Below, piece after piece: positions 23,501 through 34,779 of a stretch of DNA of 64,000 nucleotides (position 1 is its first letter; the number at the start of each line of letters is the position of its first letter). The notes below the pieces were generated by a model. It was not told where the DNA came from. It saw nothing but the letters and a program-made list of their open reading frames with translations, and did not search any database. The stretch comes from Dipteronia dyeriana. Lineage: Eukaryota; Streptophyta; Magnoliopsida; Sapindales; Sapindaceae. The position numbers and the translations under genes are program-made. The DNA lies in the NCBI GenBank assembly GCA_032871835.1, contig CM065299.1, forward strand, positions 81,907,652-81,971,651, given 5' to 3'.

Positions 23501-26500
23501 AAATGATGCTAATGTGCTATACTTTACATTTTTTTTTGTTTATTTATGTTTAGTGTTAAGTGTTATATAATTACGGTACTTTATTGAATAATTAACCCCA
23601 TTTTTATTCTACTTTATTGAATTAATTAGTCCAATTTCTTTATTTCTTTATATATTTATTTTATTCTACTTTATTTTTATTTTATTTTTTATTCTATTTT
23701 ATTGAATTAATTATCCCTATTTTTTTATAGTTATGACAATATTTTTTTTGTACAGAAATGTAAGTCCAATTTTTTTTGGTAAATTTCATTAAAGGCAAGG
23801 ATAAAGTTGGAAAGTTGGTAAAATTTCATTTAATACCACTGTAGCGCGTTTTTTAAAAGCAGAAGCAAAAATCCAAAAGCATGTATTTGTAGCTTTTCAA
23901 AAACTCAGTTGGGAGAAGCTAAAAGTAACCAAAAGCACTTCCCCGAGATTTTACCAAACACCCTGTCTTTGGTCCAGAATCACTTTGGCCTCAAAAGCAG
24001 TTGGGGAAGTAATGCCAAACTGAGCCTTAGTCCATGAAGAAGAAGACCCTAACTTTGACGAAGAAACCTATCATAACTCAGACGCGTAGCTATAGAAGCG
24101 GAAGTGCTGGTAGAAGATAACAAAGATAGCTACAGAAGCCAGCCAAGATAGCAATAATTCAAGATTCGCTATGGAAAAAGCAAGCAAACACGGCGACCAC
24201 CTTAGTGAATAGCAAAAAGTTTTCACTGTAGCAAATAGTAAAAGATAACTTTTACTATTTACCTTTTGACATTTTTGTAAAGACTCGTCCACTTTTTACT
24301 TTATGAAATTTCTTTGTCGACCACTTGTTTTGGCCCTTTCCTTTCTAATCTTTGTATAAATTAAGATAAACTCTCATTTGCAACACACAAGCCTTCTTAG
24401 TCATTTTTTGCTGGCATTTGGTTACATGGAGGTCAGCTAGGGGTATTTTGGGGCAACCCATCTCATTGGTGGTAGGGACCAAAACAAATCCCCTCTTTCA
24501 CACTACTTTTTTGGTGTTATATAATAAAGGATTTTATCCCTTAGCAACCGTTTTCTATCCACTTGCCGCTACACCCTTATTTGGATTTGTCTTTATCCGA
24601 ATCCGAACTATTTTTTAAGCACCCAGATGATGAATATCCCGATGATTATTTCTACAAGTGAGAAATTTAGTGGTGAAGAGCCTACTTGGTCTAATGATAT
24701 AACAAAAGTTAAATAAACCTGCTCTTCCAATTTCCAAAATTTATTCAACCTTGTAAACTCTTGTGAAATGCCAAAAAGACTAAAAGGTCAGATTTGGGGG
24801 CTTGCAAGAGTCCAAAACTCAATAACAATGATCTACCATAAAAAAAAAAAAAAAGGATAAAGGAAGCCCATATTACCAGCTTCCCTGTTGCCTTGGAGGC
24901 TTGTAAGAGTCCAAAACTCAATAACAATGATCTACCATAAAAAAAAAAGGATAAAAGGAAGCCCATATTACCAGCTTCCCTGTTGCCAATAACAAGTAGT
25001 GACAGCAATAGTACCTGAAGCACCGGGATTCTCCATTCCAGCACACTGCACACCCATAATAGGATAAATCTGAGAGACCACTAATGAAGCAAACCTAAGG
25101 CAAACATAAACCTCATTTTAAGTGTCATCCTAGGTATGCCACCACCAAAGCGGCAAAGAAGAACCTACCTTTTATTCAAAGACATAAGAAGAACCTACCT
25201 TTTATGCTAAGACATAGATGAGCTTTCTGTTTCTTATGCCTATAAAGCCTACATCAGATCATGATTGACTTCTATTCCATTCACAGGAAAAAACAAATGC
25301 TACTAAACTTTAGACTCTATATTTACTGCCTAAAATTTTAAAATAATAATAATTGCTCTGCAAACCTTAAAAAATTTCCAGTAACTAAAACTAGATATCT
25401 ATCATTTCAACCCACGGAACAACAATGTTCCTTCACCAGAACATTGCAAGATGCTTGAAATAGATCAACTTCAGAACCTAAATCATACACCAACAAGCAA
25501 GTTGGAAAGCACTATTGCATCGTCCATGCCTAGCAATCCATGTAACTCTTAAATTGAACTAGCAAAAGAGTCACGAGTATGATGTGGAGAACTAAATTGA
25601 ACTATTCAAATGAATTTACAAGACTAGATGAACCGGAACGGACAGCATGCCACAATAATAACGGCAACCAAACAATTCAAGAGCTATACGTTATATAAAA
25701 TCGCAATGAGAATATAGCAAATCTAGTGAAGATAAGACAACCTTTGTCATATGGCCCTGATATTTAATCTCAAAATTTCACCCTCCTTTTTCCAAGTCAC
25801 ACCGACTATAACCATTTATGGTGCATCAGCCGCTAGAGAACCATCCTATACAGTATAAACCGATGAAACATCTATATTTCCTATTTGCTGAGATCAAGTT
25901 GTCATTGTCTCAAAGCTATTAGCTTGAAAGCTGTTCTCGCTAATTAAAACTAACGACATTGTAATATCTTCGATTGCCAATAAAAACACAAAAAAAAAAA
26001 TTCAAATAAAATCAAATGACCAAGAAAAGTAATTTCATTGAAGAGAAAACGCACCTGATGATCCAATATCTTAACAACAACCAAGAAGAAATCATTATCA
26101 ACTTCCTTAATATCCTTGACACCAACAACCACATCCTTCTTCATCTTCGAAAGCTTGGGATCATCACCTTCCTTGATTTCACCTTCAAACCACCCTTCCT
26201 TAAACAACCGAACACACATATCACTCATTTGAAACGCCTCGAAATGGATGGCTGCGCTTCCATCCTCGCCCACCTCTAACTTCACTACCGCAGTCACCCA
26301 CTCCTCCATGCCACTCTCCGCGTGGTATCCAACAGCCTGCAGAACTTCACTGTTCGACAAAGTGTAGTCCTTCTTGTTCTGCATTATCGTTTGAGTGAAA
26401 ATAAATCCCACTTTCTTCATGCCCAATCCAGCAGCGATCGCGTCCACCATCTTCTCCTCCTCCGTATCGCGCAGAAAGAAGAGAACATCCTCCGTCCCCT

Positions 26501-27035
26501 GCTGAGGCGGCTCATAGATGAAATCCACCTCCACCTTCTTGTCCTCCGACACCGTCCCGTACATGAAGCCACCGCGTTTGACAGCGAAGGCGAGTGTCTC
26601 ATTGACGTAATGCTGGAAGGCATCGGCGCAGTCGCGGTCGAAGGAGACGGAGTCGCAAAGCGGAGTCTCCTGTCGCGAGACACGCATCTGCTTGGCGATG
26701 AGGTCGTCCATGGTCATCTTGCGGCCGAAGGAGCCGGAGGGTTGGACGGCGGGGCCCTTGATGCAGCGCTCGCCTTCGTAGGACAAGAAGAGGATGGAGC
26801 CGTGGGAGATGTTGAGAGAGGAGAGAGAGGTGTTGGGATTGGACATGTCGGTGAATTTCTGGAGATCGGAGGGGGTTTTGGCGAGCAACAGGTTTTGATT
26901 GGTGGAGAGGGTTTGGTTTTGGACGGGGATTTGGAGCTGTGATTGGATTAGGGTTTTGAGGTGGGAGACGGTGATGTGCGCATTGTCGATTGTGACGCGC
27001 TCCAGGCCGTCTCTGCTGCGGATGCGAATCAGCAT
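20567..27035 (-). CDS. NPL4: NPL4-like protein (CDC48/p97 cofactor), two exons
   Basis: Exon 1 is 26055-27035 and exon 2 is 20567-20821; donor CAG|GTGCG and acceptor TTACAG|GG join in phase 0, giving 411 aa, close to the usual plant length of about 410. With UFD1, NPL4 forms the adaptor that brings ubiquitinated proteins to the AAA ATPase CDC48 for extraction and degradation, for example in ERAD. Residues 1-75 are the ubiquitin-like N-terminal domain (MLIRIRSRDGLERVTI). The MPN-like NPL4 domain follows from about 100 (SFGRKMTMDDLIAKQMRV, FDRDCADAFQHYVNE, RGGFMYG, DFIYEPPQQG). It runs into the helical C-terminal part across the intron (KRISDFHLLLFLARFLD). Met at 27035 gives the family's normal N-terminus. 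Stop TGA is at 20567-20569. Confidence 0.96.
21720..23210 (-). repeat. LTR-like fragment, left arm of an inverted repeat in the NPL4 intron
   Basis: Read on the - strand this arm contains, in order, AATAGTAAAAG/CTTTTACTATT, a CTTTGTATAAATTAAGAT block with ACAAA, GGTATTTTGGGGCAACTCATC, GATTTTATCCCTTAGCAACC, and GAGCCTACTTGGTCTAATGATA. The + strand at 24195-24720 has the same blocks in the same order, but lacks most of the part at 22110-23000 here. The sequence looks like an LTR or TRIM fragment rather than a gene. Confidence 0.65.
23285..24026. mobile_element. Tourist-like MITE (PIF/Harbinger type), copy B
   Basis: The ends are GGCCCAGTTTGACATT and the inverted AATGCCAAACTGAGCC, flanked by TTA on both sides (23282-23284 and 24027-24029). 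It is 742 bp and homologous over its whole length to the copy at 15763-16517. It sits between the two arms of the inverted repeat in the NPL4 intron. Confidence 0.85.
24195..24720 (+). repeat. LTR-like fragment, right arm of an inverted repeat in the NPL4 intron
   Basis: This arm is homologous to the - strand of 21720-23210. Shared blocks are AATAGTAAAAG, GACATTTTTGTAAAGA, CTCATTTGCAACAC, GGGGCAACCCATCTCATTGG, GATTTTATCCCTTAGCAACC and GAGCCTACTTGGTCTAATGA. The short frames that both arms share are a result of this homology, not genes. Confidence 0.65.
24799..24988. repeat. Tandem duplication of about 100 bp in the NPL4 intron
   Basis: Two adjacent units (about 24799-24893 and 24899-24988) each read GGCTTG(C/T)AAGAGTCC, AATGATCTACCAT, an A-run, GGAAGCCCATATTACC, ending CCCTGTTGCC. 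They differ mainly in A-run length and one or two bases, so the duplication is recent. Confidence 0.9.
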
Positions 27036-27462
27036 ATTTTCTGGTTTCAGATTGTGAGGATTGTCAGTTTGCTCGCTGATGATGTGATGATATTTTTTTG
27101 ATTTTTTTTAGAGTGGACAAAGAGCTTCTTGAAGTGAAGTGTTGGGATTTGGTGCGAGAAGTTTGTAGCTTTTCCGGATTTCTTGCCAAGGAAGAAGGTG
27201 GAAAGGACACGTAAGATATATACCCGTTGCCATCCGGTAACAAATACGACGCCGTTCAGATTTCAGAGTTTGAGTGGAATTTGAAGAAACGTGTCCCAGA
27301 TCATTTTTCCTTTTTTCTCTTTTTTGTAGGATAAGCCAATAAGATCATTTTAAGCGACTTTTTCCTTAGCCGAATTTACAACATTATTTTACATTGGATT
27401 GGTATCCAAATATTCTTTTCATCCAAATGCTACATTGCTTTTGAGAAACAGTTTTAATAAAG
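27036..27462. other. 5' flank of NPL4
   Basis: This is the presumed promoter and 5' UTR of NPL4 (- strand), ending at the poly-A tail of the LINE. No confident regulatory motif was found. Confidence 0.5.
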
Positions 27463-27616
27463 ATATTTTTTTTTCTTGTTTTAAGAAAAGAAAATTCATT
27501 GACAGGAAAGAATTACAAACGACTTGGGCGATCACCCAAAACCAGTGTTCTAGTAGGTGTTAGACGCTAGTCGGACGAAAACCCAATGTCTAGCTGGACG
27601 GAGACCCGACGCCTAG

Positions 27617-30600
27617 CGTAGAGGTGTCCACGGTTCGGTTAAACCGTTCAAAACTGAACCGAAACCGGCCTTTGAAAACCGAAACCGAAACCGAAACCGT
27701 AACCGAAACCGTCGGTTACAAAACCGATTGGAAACCGGATCCGGCGATTCGGTTACGGTTATGGGATATGAAAAACCGACGGTTTAACCGCAGGTTAAAC
27801 CTGCGGTTTCGAAATTAAAAAAAAAACAACCAATGAAATGTTGACACATGGCAGCATTTCAGGAAAAAAAAATGACCGTTGGGCGTTGGAGGATGATGAA
27901 TCTTCTTTTTTTGTTCCCAACACCCAACGGTCATATTGTTTTTTTTTTCTTTCTTTTATTTTCCAAATTACCCCTCCACACCAATTCTATAAATACCCCC
28001 CACCCCACCCCACCCCACCCCACCCCACCCCACCCCACACCACAATTCATTCTTCTTCACACCACTCCCACCTTCTCTCAATCTCTCTCAATCTCAAATT
28101 CTAAATTCTCTCTACATTCAACAATTTTATTTTATTCTCATTTTTCATATAAATTAAAAAACATATATTTCTTCCATTTTTTTTAATCATATATTATTTA
28201 CTTACAATTTTTTTTTCAATTAGTATTTATAATTATTTTTTTAATGGCAAGTGGGGGAGAAGGTTCAGGTCCTACAAATTTGGACAGAGGAAAGGGTCCA
28301 TTGCAAAATTTGTTGGAACACGAAGGTGAAGACGTCAATTACAATGATCGACTTTACCACGAGTTCCTTCAAAGTCATTTTGAATCCGACCCCCCTCTTA
28401 ATCCCCCCCCCCCCCTTTGTTGCTGAGCCAAATCCCAATATCCCCATTAGTAATGAAAATATATCTACCCCTTCTACTATGCCACCCCTTTCAGATGAAT
28501 TTGATGCAGATGAAGAAGAAAAGCCGTCGAAGTCCGATCTCTTCAGAGTGCATATGAAGAAAATTGAGTTAGATGATGGAGCAATCAAAATCATGTGCAA
28601 CTACTGCCCCAAAACATACAAGGCCGTTAAGTCCTTTGGATATGGCACGTATTGGAACCATGTTAAAAGAAATCATCCATCCGAATTGGTGAAATCTAGT
28701 AACCAAGGGCAAATATCCAGGTGTGGTACCTCTACCAATCAATTATTTCATTATACGTCTGAAAAAAATAAGGAAGAATTAGCAACAATGGTTGCAGTAG
28801 AACACTTACCTTTTAGTTTTGGTGAGAAAGTTGGTTTTGTTAATTATTGTCAAACTGCATTAAATCCAGCAATGCAACGTGTTCCTAGAGTCATTCTCAC
28901 ACGTGCACTGTTTTCCATTTACAAAAAAAGAAAAACACAAATTGAAATCATTTTTTTTCCAATATCAAGGTCGCGTTTCCGTATGTGCTGACATATGGAC
29001 CGATAATTTTGGTAGCCACCATTACATGGGTGTGACATGTCATTATATTGATAATAATTGGAACATGCAAAAAAAGAATTATTGCATTTCGTGTTTTCGA
29101 TGAGTCACATACAGCTCATAATATTTTTCGACACCTTAAAATTATTTTTGAAGAGTTTCATATCCAAAACAAAATTTTTGCAATTGGTTTTGATAATGCG
29201 GCAAGCAATACCGCATCTATTCTTATGTTAAAGGAATTATGCAATCCTTATTTTGGGGGTAAATTATTTCATCAACGATGTGCATGTTATGTTTTAAATT
29301 TGTGTGTTCAAGCTGGATTACAAATTCTTTCTGTTTATATTAGACCAATTAGAGATAGTATTAATTATATCTGGACGCATAACAAAATCCAAAAACAATG
29401 GTTGAAATTTTGTTCTCAAAATAATAGGCGTCCCATAAAATTTTCTCGAGATATTAGTACTCGTTGGAATTCTACTTATAAGTTGCTTAATGAAAGTGTT
29501 GAATATAAGGAAATATTAGTTTCTTTTATTACTTATAACGTTCCTTCAATTTCGCTTCAATTGAAGCATTGGGATGTATGTATAAAAATTCTTGAATTGT
29601 TACGTGTTTTTAATGATGCTACCAATGCTTTATCTGGTATTTACTACTTCACTACTCATTTATTTCTTGTTCAAAGTGTTAATATTTCTGGTGCATTCAG
29701 TGACTATGAATTAGATGTTCAATTGAGTCAATGTGTTGCTGCAATGAAAAAAAATGGATACAGTATTATAAGGATATTCCAAATATTTATTTGCTTGCAT
29801 CTTGTTTTGATCCCCGCTTTAAATTAGAATGTTTCCAAGATTATTTAACTCATTACTACAATAGTTTAGGAATAGAAACTGATGTTCTTAGTTGTTGTAA
29901 TTCCGTTAAGACTTTACTGTATGAATTATATGATGAATATCTTAAAATATATGGTTCGTCTTTGAACATATCGGTTTCACAACCCCAACCCACATTTGAT
30001 GGTACGACCAGTTCCTCACAATTTAAATTAAAGGGTTTAAGGGATCGATTGTTTTCCCAAAGAGCCAAAAAGTTACGAGCATCTTCTTCATCCTCTAACA
30101 CACATTCTGAGCTTGACCGATTTTTAGAAGCCAATCATGTATTTTTAGAAGATAAATTTAGTATCCAGGGTTGGTGGAAGGATTATGAACAAGAATATCC
30201 AATTTTGGCTATTATTGCCAAACAAATTCTTGGAACACTGGTTTCTACCGTTGCTGTGGAACAAGAATTTAGTGCATGTGGAAATATTTTGGATCCAAGA
30301 CGGTCGGTTCTGTGTCCACAATCACTTGAAGCCCAAGCATGTGTTGATTGGACAAAGACGAAATTTAGACAACAAGAACTCGAGCCAGAAACAGTGAATG
30401 ATTTCTTCGAGAGATGATCAAACCACGGGAACAGAAGGCAGCAAATAGATTCTGTTAAAATCTTCCAACCACTAACACTGACTATCCCACTACAGGTAAA
30501 AGAACTACGTGACCTTTGATTCCTCTACATTGACGGAGGATACGTAGGCAGCTTAATTGTGGTCAATATTAAGTGCAAGGCTAATTTTTCTTTTTTCAAT

Positions 30601-31248
30601 ATGTTATTTGAACTTTGTTAGATTTTATATTCAATTAAGGCTAACTTCTAATTTTTTTATATAAAATTTAGATGCAATTGTAAATTTTTACTTATTAATT
30701 AATGTCAATTTCTTTTAGTTTTACACATTCATTGTTAAATAGTTCAACGGTTCAATTGTATATTTAAATAATTGTATTTCATATTTTATGTGAATATTTA
30801 AAATATAGAAATTGTAAATGAAATTTGATTACAGCCATTTTTTAAATTTTATGTTTATCAATTTGTAATTTTGTATTAGTAATTAGACTATTAGTTGTTT
30901 ATACTTGTGTAGTTCCATTAAAAACAAAATCACATTTATGTTTATATAAAAGTACAAATATTAGTTGTATAGTTTCATTTTAAAAAAACATATGTATATA
31001 TATATATAAATTAAATGTATATAAAATAATATATATATTAATTTTTGTAAAAAAAAAAAAAAAAACCGAACGATTCGAAACCGAACCGAAACCGAACCGA
31101 AAACCCCCGGTTCTGAAACCGCCAGAAACCGCCCAAAACCGTCCTATTCTGGTTACGATTACGGTTACGGTTCGACCTTTCTAGAGAACCGAAACCGAAT
31201 CGAAACCGAAACCGAAACCGAATCGAAATCGAACCGTGGACACCATTT
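27617..31248 (+). mobile_element. hAT-superfamily DNA transposon, copy 2 (autonomous type)
   Basis: This is the same family as 11865-15696: ends TAGAGGTGTCCACGG and CCGTGGACACCATTT, the same subterminal ACCGAAACC arrays, and the same transposase. The flanks GCCTAGCG at 27609-27616 and 31249-31256 form a perfect 8-bp target duplication inside the outer hAT element. The perfect duplication suggests a younger insertion than copy 1. A CCCCA tandem run (27997-28036) replaces the poly-C tract of copy 1 in the 5' UTR region. Confidence 0.95.
28244..30417 (+). pseudogene. hAT transposase copy 2, frameshifted in homopolymers
   Basis: The domain order is as in copy 1: BED finger (CNYCPKTY), RNase H-like core (DIWTDN, FDNAASN), and C-terminal dimerisation block (STVAVEQEFSACGN). 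Breaks are a +1 shift in the C/T tract at 28403-28418, one extra A at about 28923-28929, one extra A at about 29070-29076, a shift in the 8-A tract near 29747-29754, and a 2-bp insertion near 30408 that changes the last residues. There is no nonsense substitution in the core: the codons that are stops in copy 1 are TGG and GAA here. The C-x2-H motif has lost its His (RCACYVLNL against RCAYHVLNL), which would probably weaken the core even if the frame were intact. Confidence 0.92.
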
Positions 31249-32145
31249 GCCTAGCGCATTGGCCGACTAATCGGAAAACTTTTTTGTCACCAATTTTGGT
31301 GGGACATATCACATACACTTCCACATTTCAACACTCCTCTTGGTTCCTTATTGGTGGGCACATCACAGATAATTCCATCTTTTTTTTAATTCTTTATTGT
31401 TTTCTTTCCAGCTCATCTTCATCTTCTCGAAAACTCTAACACTTCCACATTTCAAAATCTCTCTCTCTCTATCTCTCTTCAAACGCCATCTCTTTCATTT
31501 CTTTTGTTTTCTTTACAACTCAGCTTCATCTTTCAATTCTTTTGTTTGTTCTCAATCACGTTGCTCAAACATTCAAATGGGAGACCGGATGAGTGACGGC
31601 GACGGCGATCTGGCGACGGCGGACGACAGCTTTCAGAGATCTCGATGACTGAAAGTGGATGGCGGTCTCCGGCCAATTGCTTCCCCAATCTTTGAGAAAT
31701 CATCACTTCTGCTGTGTTTATTTAATGTTTGATGGAATTTTATTGTGTTAAGGATGGAATTTGTTGGGTTTTGGATTGTAAAACTGAAAATTGGAGGAGA
31801 AGACATGGGTTTAGGTTTGGGTACGAGAGAGATGGATTTGGGTTTGTTGTTTTAAGATTGAAAAAGACAGTTTAGAGAAGAGTAAGACGATGAGGGAGGT
31901 GAGAAAATGGAGCAGATCGGAGACTGACTTGTCGATTAGTCGGCGATTTACACGATTATCCGGAGACCGACTAATGAGACTGATTTTGGCCATTTCGCCG
32001 CAGTGACCAGCCGACTAGCCATATTGAGGCGATTAATCGGCCTACTCGGCCTAGAACACTGCCCAAAACAATAGGGAATACACAAGAATGGACGTCCTCC
32101 ATCCAACACAGATCATAACTAGAGGGCAAACCTAATTTAGCAAGG

Positions 32146-32541
32146 TTATGGGCAGCCCATATTTATTTGTCTATTACCAAAAACAATATTACAACCTGTA
32201 TGATCAACTAGAAAATGGCATATATCACTGATATTAAACCCAATATCAGAGTAAGGAGAGGAATTAGAGTTAATAAGGTTCACAACCGTCTGGGCATCAG
32301 ATATAAGAGTGTATGGAGCCCAACCAATCTCAATAATAAACAACAAACCTCTTTGAATAGCCACAGGATCGGCAACCGCAGGTGATAAACCAGCCACCGG
32401 TTGAACAGAAGAAGTCAGAATATCACCATTTGAATCCCGTACAATAATGCCAATCTCCAACTTACCCTTGGATGCATCGATCACGACATCATGTATTCTT
32501 TTTAAGCTTCCCTGTATCAGGAAGGCACCAAGAGACACCAT
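32146..32541 (-). pseudogene. LINE ORF2 C-terminal RNase H-like domain remnant
   Basis: The frame contains DVVIDASKG, IIVRDSNGDIL, a GLLFIIEIGW helix and LISDAQTVVNLI, which follow the RVT_3 (RNase H-like) pattern found at the end of plant LINE ORF2. The first acidic residue (VIDAS), the central region and the VSD-type Asp (ISDAQ) are visible. It is a remnant of the surrounding LINE and has no independent start. Confidence 0.8.
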
Positions 32542-33905
32542 CCAACCGATTCAACACACGCTCAGTCACCAGTCCACCACCACTGAATTCGCCCTTCGGA
32601 AATCCACAAGGAATGACTCGGCCAAGGAACAAGATCCTCATCATGGGCCAAATTCGAACCATGGACCTGCCCATTGCGCCTAAGCAAGATGTGCCAGATA
32701 ACCATACAAAAAAGCTCCATCTCAGCTGACATCAAGTGGTTCTTACAAGTAATCATAAAATCCATAAAATGCATTCTTTCGTTAACTTTAAAATTATTCA
32801 TGAAGGAGCACCTAGCTCTAATTTTCTTCAACGTTGGACAACACCGTAAAGCGTGCAAAGTTGATTTCGGATACATAGAGCAAAGCGGTCAACCAAAACA
32901 CCACACTTAGAAAGATTAGCATTCGACGGTGCCTAATTATGACAAGCACGCCACAACAATAATTTCACTTTAGTAGGAGCTTTGGTTCTCCACAGAAACT
33001 TCCATCAAGATTCCGACAAACACAACCTCGATGAAGGAGGATCTGAAGTCAAGGACAACCAAGATGATATCCATTCCTAACCAAATATGTGACTATCTTC
33101 TCATCATCCCAAAAAAGAGAGTCTGCAACAATAAATGACGAGCAAGAGATGCTTGGAATTAAGTTGGCATCCTCCTCCATGAAGCACTCCCGAATAAGAT
33201 CTGAGTTCCAAGAGCCAGAGGCATTCTTTAGCACCTGCACATCAACCATTCACCAAGCACATCCGGGGAAACAACTATGAAAATTGATGGCCTAGGGATC
33301 CAATGGTCCTTGTAAATATGCATCGAGGCTCCATTGCCAATACGTCAATGACCACCAACCTCAAGCAAGTCATGCCCCAACTCAAAAAATTTATAAGGAA
33401 AAGAGCTAGATGAATTACACTCAACCATCAAAAAACGTCATCAGGAAAATAACAATGTTTCAAGACTTTAGTTGCCAAGGTATCGGGATGGCAAATGAAC
33501 CTCCAACATTGCTTAGCTAACAAGGCTTTGTTAAAGATAGAAAGATCCCGAAAATCCAAGTCTTGGATATCTTTATTGCGACATAGCTTCTTTTAGAAGT
33601 CCCAACGGATTTTCCTATCATCTTCTTCTGATCCCTACCAAAACCAAACACTCAATCTATGAAGATCATCAACTAAGGCTTGTGGTAACCTAAATAACGA
33701 TATGGAATATGTTGGAATTGACTGCACGACTGCTTTCAACAAAACTTATTTGCCACATGCAAAAAAAAAAAGCTTATTTTGCCACCCTTTTATTCGATTG
33801 TATACTCTGAATCATAGAGCTTTTTTCTTTATTCCCCGGTCACCCAAGACTTCTCTCAAGAATGAAACTCCAACGAGGGTAACAAAATTTTTCTATTTAA
33901 TCCTC

Positions 33906-34779
33906 TAAAAAAAGTTTGTTGGTGAATGAGGGAGATGGACAACGTCGGTAGTTCACTTAGGATTTCGATTATTTGCCAACAATGCCCAGAATTCAATGAA
34001 ACTGGCTTTCGAACAACACCCAAAGTTCTGTTTCTGGGTTTTTTTTGGATTTGAGAGTTTTTTTTTAAATGGTTTGATAGATTTTGGGTTTTCTAGAACA
34101 ACACCCACAATTTGATCTCTTATTATTTGACAGCAGGTGCTCCCCATTTACAACCAAACAATTGAAAGCTAAGAAATATACATAGTCAATTAAGATTTCC
34201 CACAAATAAAATAAGTTGGAGGTAGCAAGGGAAACCTAAAAGTTTAAGTCTAGACTTGGAGATTTTAGAAAGGGAAAAGTGAGAGGGGTGAAATGGGGAA
34301 GTGAGAGAGGAGTGAAATGAAATCATTTGTATTGTTTTAAATGGAAATAAGAAAATAGTTAAATCTGAACCTCTTGTTTTTACTAATGTCAGATGTCACT
34401 AGATCTTAAAGAGCACAAGCTCCACAGAGAAAAGAGTAGCAGATGATCCTAATCCTATAATAAGACCAAAATAGTAATAGCATGATGGTTTTTATAATGC
34501 TATGATGGGGGGAGTTCTTAGGCTTTTGGCTTTCAAGGATGATTTATTACTTCATAAGAAGCTGGGCTTGGTTGTAAAATTGGCTAAAGTAGATTTGAGT
34601 AATGTGGCATTCTAGGTAATTTCATATGATTATTTGTTTGGGGATGCTAGTTTCATTATAGATTATATTAAAGCCTTTGAGTGAAGATGTGAGTCTTATA
34701 AGTGTTAAGCAATTCTTCGCCAGAGAAATAGTTTTGTTTGTAACCATGCCTCTAATATGTTTGAACTAAGGTTAAGAAT
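33906..34779. other. Unassigned AT-rich sequence
   Basis: Between the end of recognisable LINE coding and the old gypsy element nothing is identified. There are T-runs near 34040 and GA-rich stretches near 34270, but no terminal repeats or protein pattern. Confidence 0.4.

Larger units (their letters stand above)
20822..26054 (-). other. Single 5.2-kb intron of NPL4, filled with repeats
   Basis: The intron runs from donor GT at 26054-26053 to acceptor AG at 20823-20822. It contains an inverted pair of LTR-like fragments (about 21720-23210 and 24195-24720), a Tourist-like MITE between them, and a roughly 100-bp tandem duplication. The parts at 20860-21700 and 25000-26050 show no element ends and no coding region. 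Confidence 0.85.
27543..32061. mobile_element. Non-autonomous hAT element (CAGTGTTCTAG ends), itself split by hAT copy 2
   Basis: The ends CAGTGTTCTAG and CTAGAACACTG are perfect inverted repeats, a classic hAT terminus. Flanks CCCAAAAC at 27535-27542 and 32062-32069 are a perfect 8-bp target duplication. Without the inner element its own sequence is only about 880 bp (27543-27616 plus 31257-32061). The subterminal parts repeat GACTAATCGG/GCCGACTAG-type motifs. No transposase is present; a short GA/CT-rich frame near 31400-31650 is not supported as a gene. Confidence 0.9.
27463..33905 (-). mobile_element. 5'-truncated L1-type LINE, interrupted by two nested hAT elements
   Basis: On the - strand, 33905 to 32070 encodes the end of a plant L1 ORF2, with many shifts and stops. 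It shows the RT C-terminal part (VLLKAVVQSIPTYS near 33700), the zf-RVT region ([20 protein letters not shown] near 33540), further zf-RVT sequence near 33050-33250, then an RNase H domain at 32146-32541. The 3' end lies beyond the hAT insertion: 27463-27542 reads, on the - strand, TCAATGAATTTTC, then an A-rich tail that is typical of LINEs. The hAT insertion (27543-32061) splits it. The 5' limit near 33905 is where recognisable coding stops. Confidence 0.8.

Noticed and set aside
26322..26942. 206-codon open frame on the + strand inside NPL4 exon 1
   Set aside because: It is the shadow of the NPL4 coding strand: GC-rich exon, reverse complement of a conserved protein, and no family pattern of its own.
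31397..31648. Short frame ending in GDRMSDGDGDLATAD
   Set aside because: It lies in the non-autonomous hAT, is built on CT-rich and GAC-rich sequence, and has no recognisable domain.
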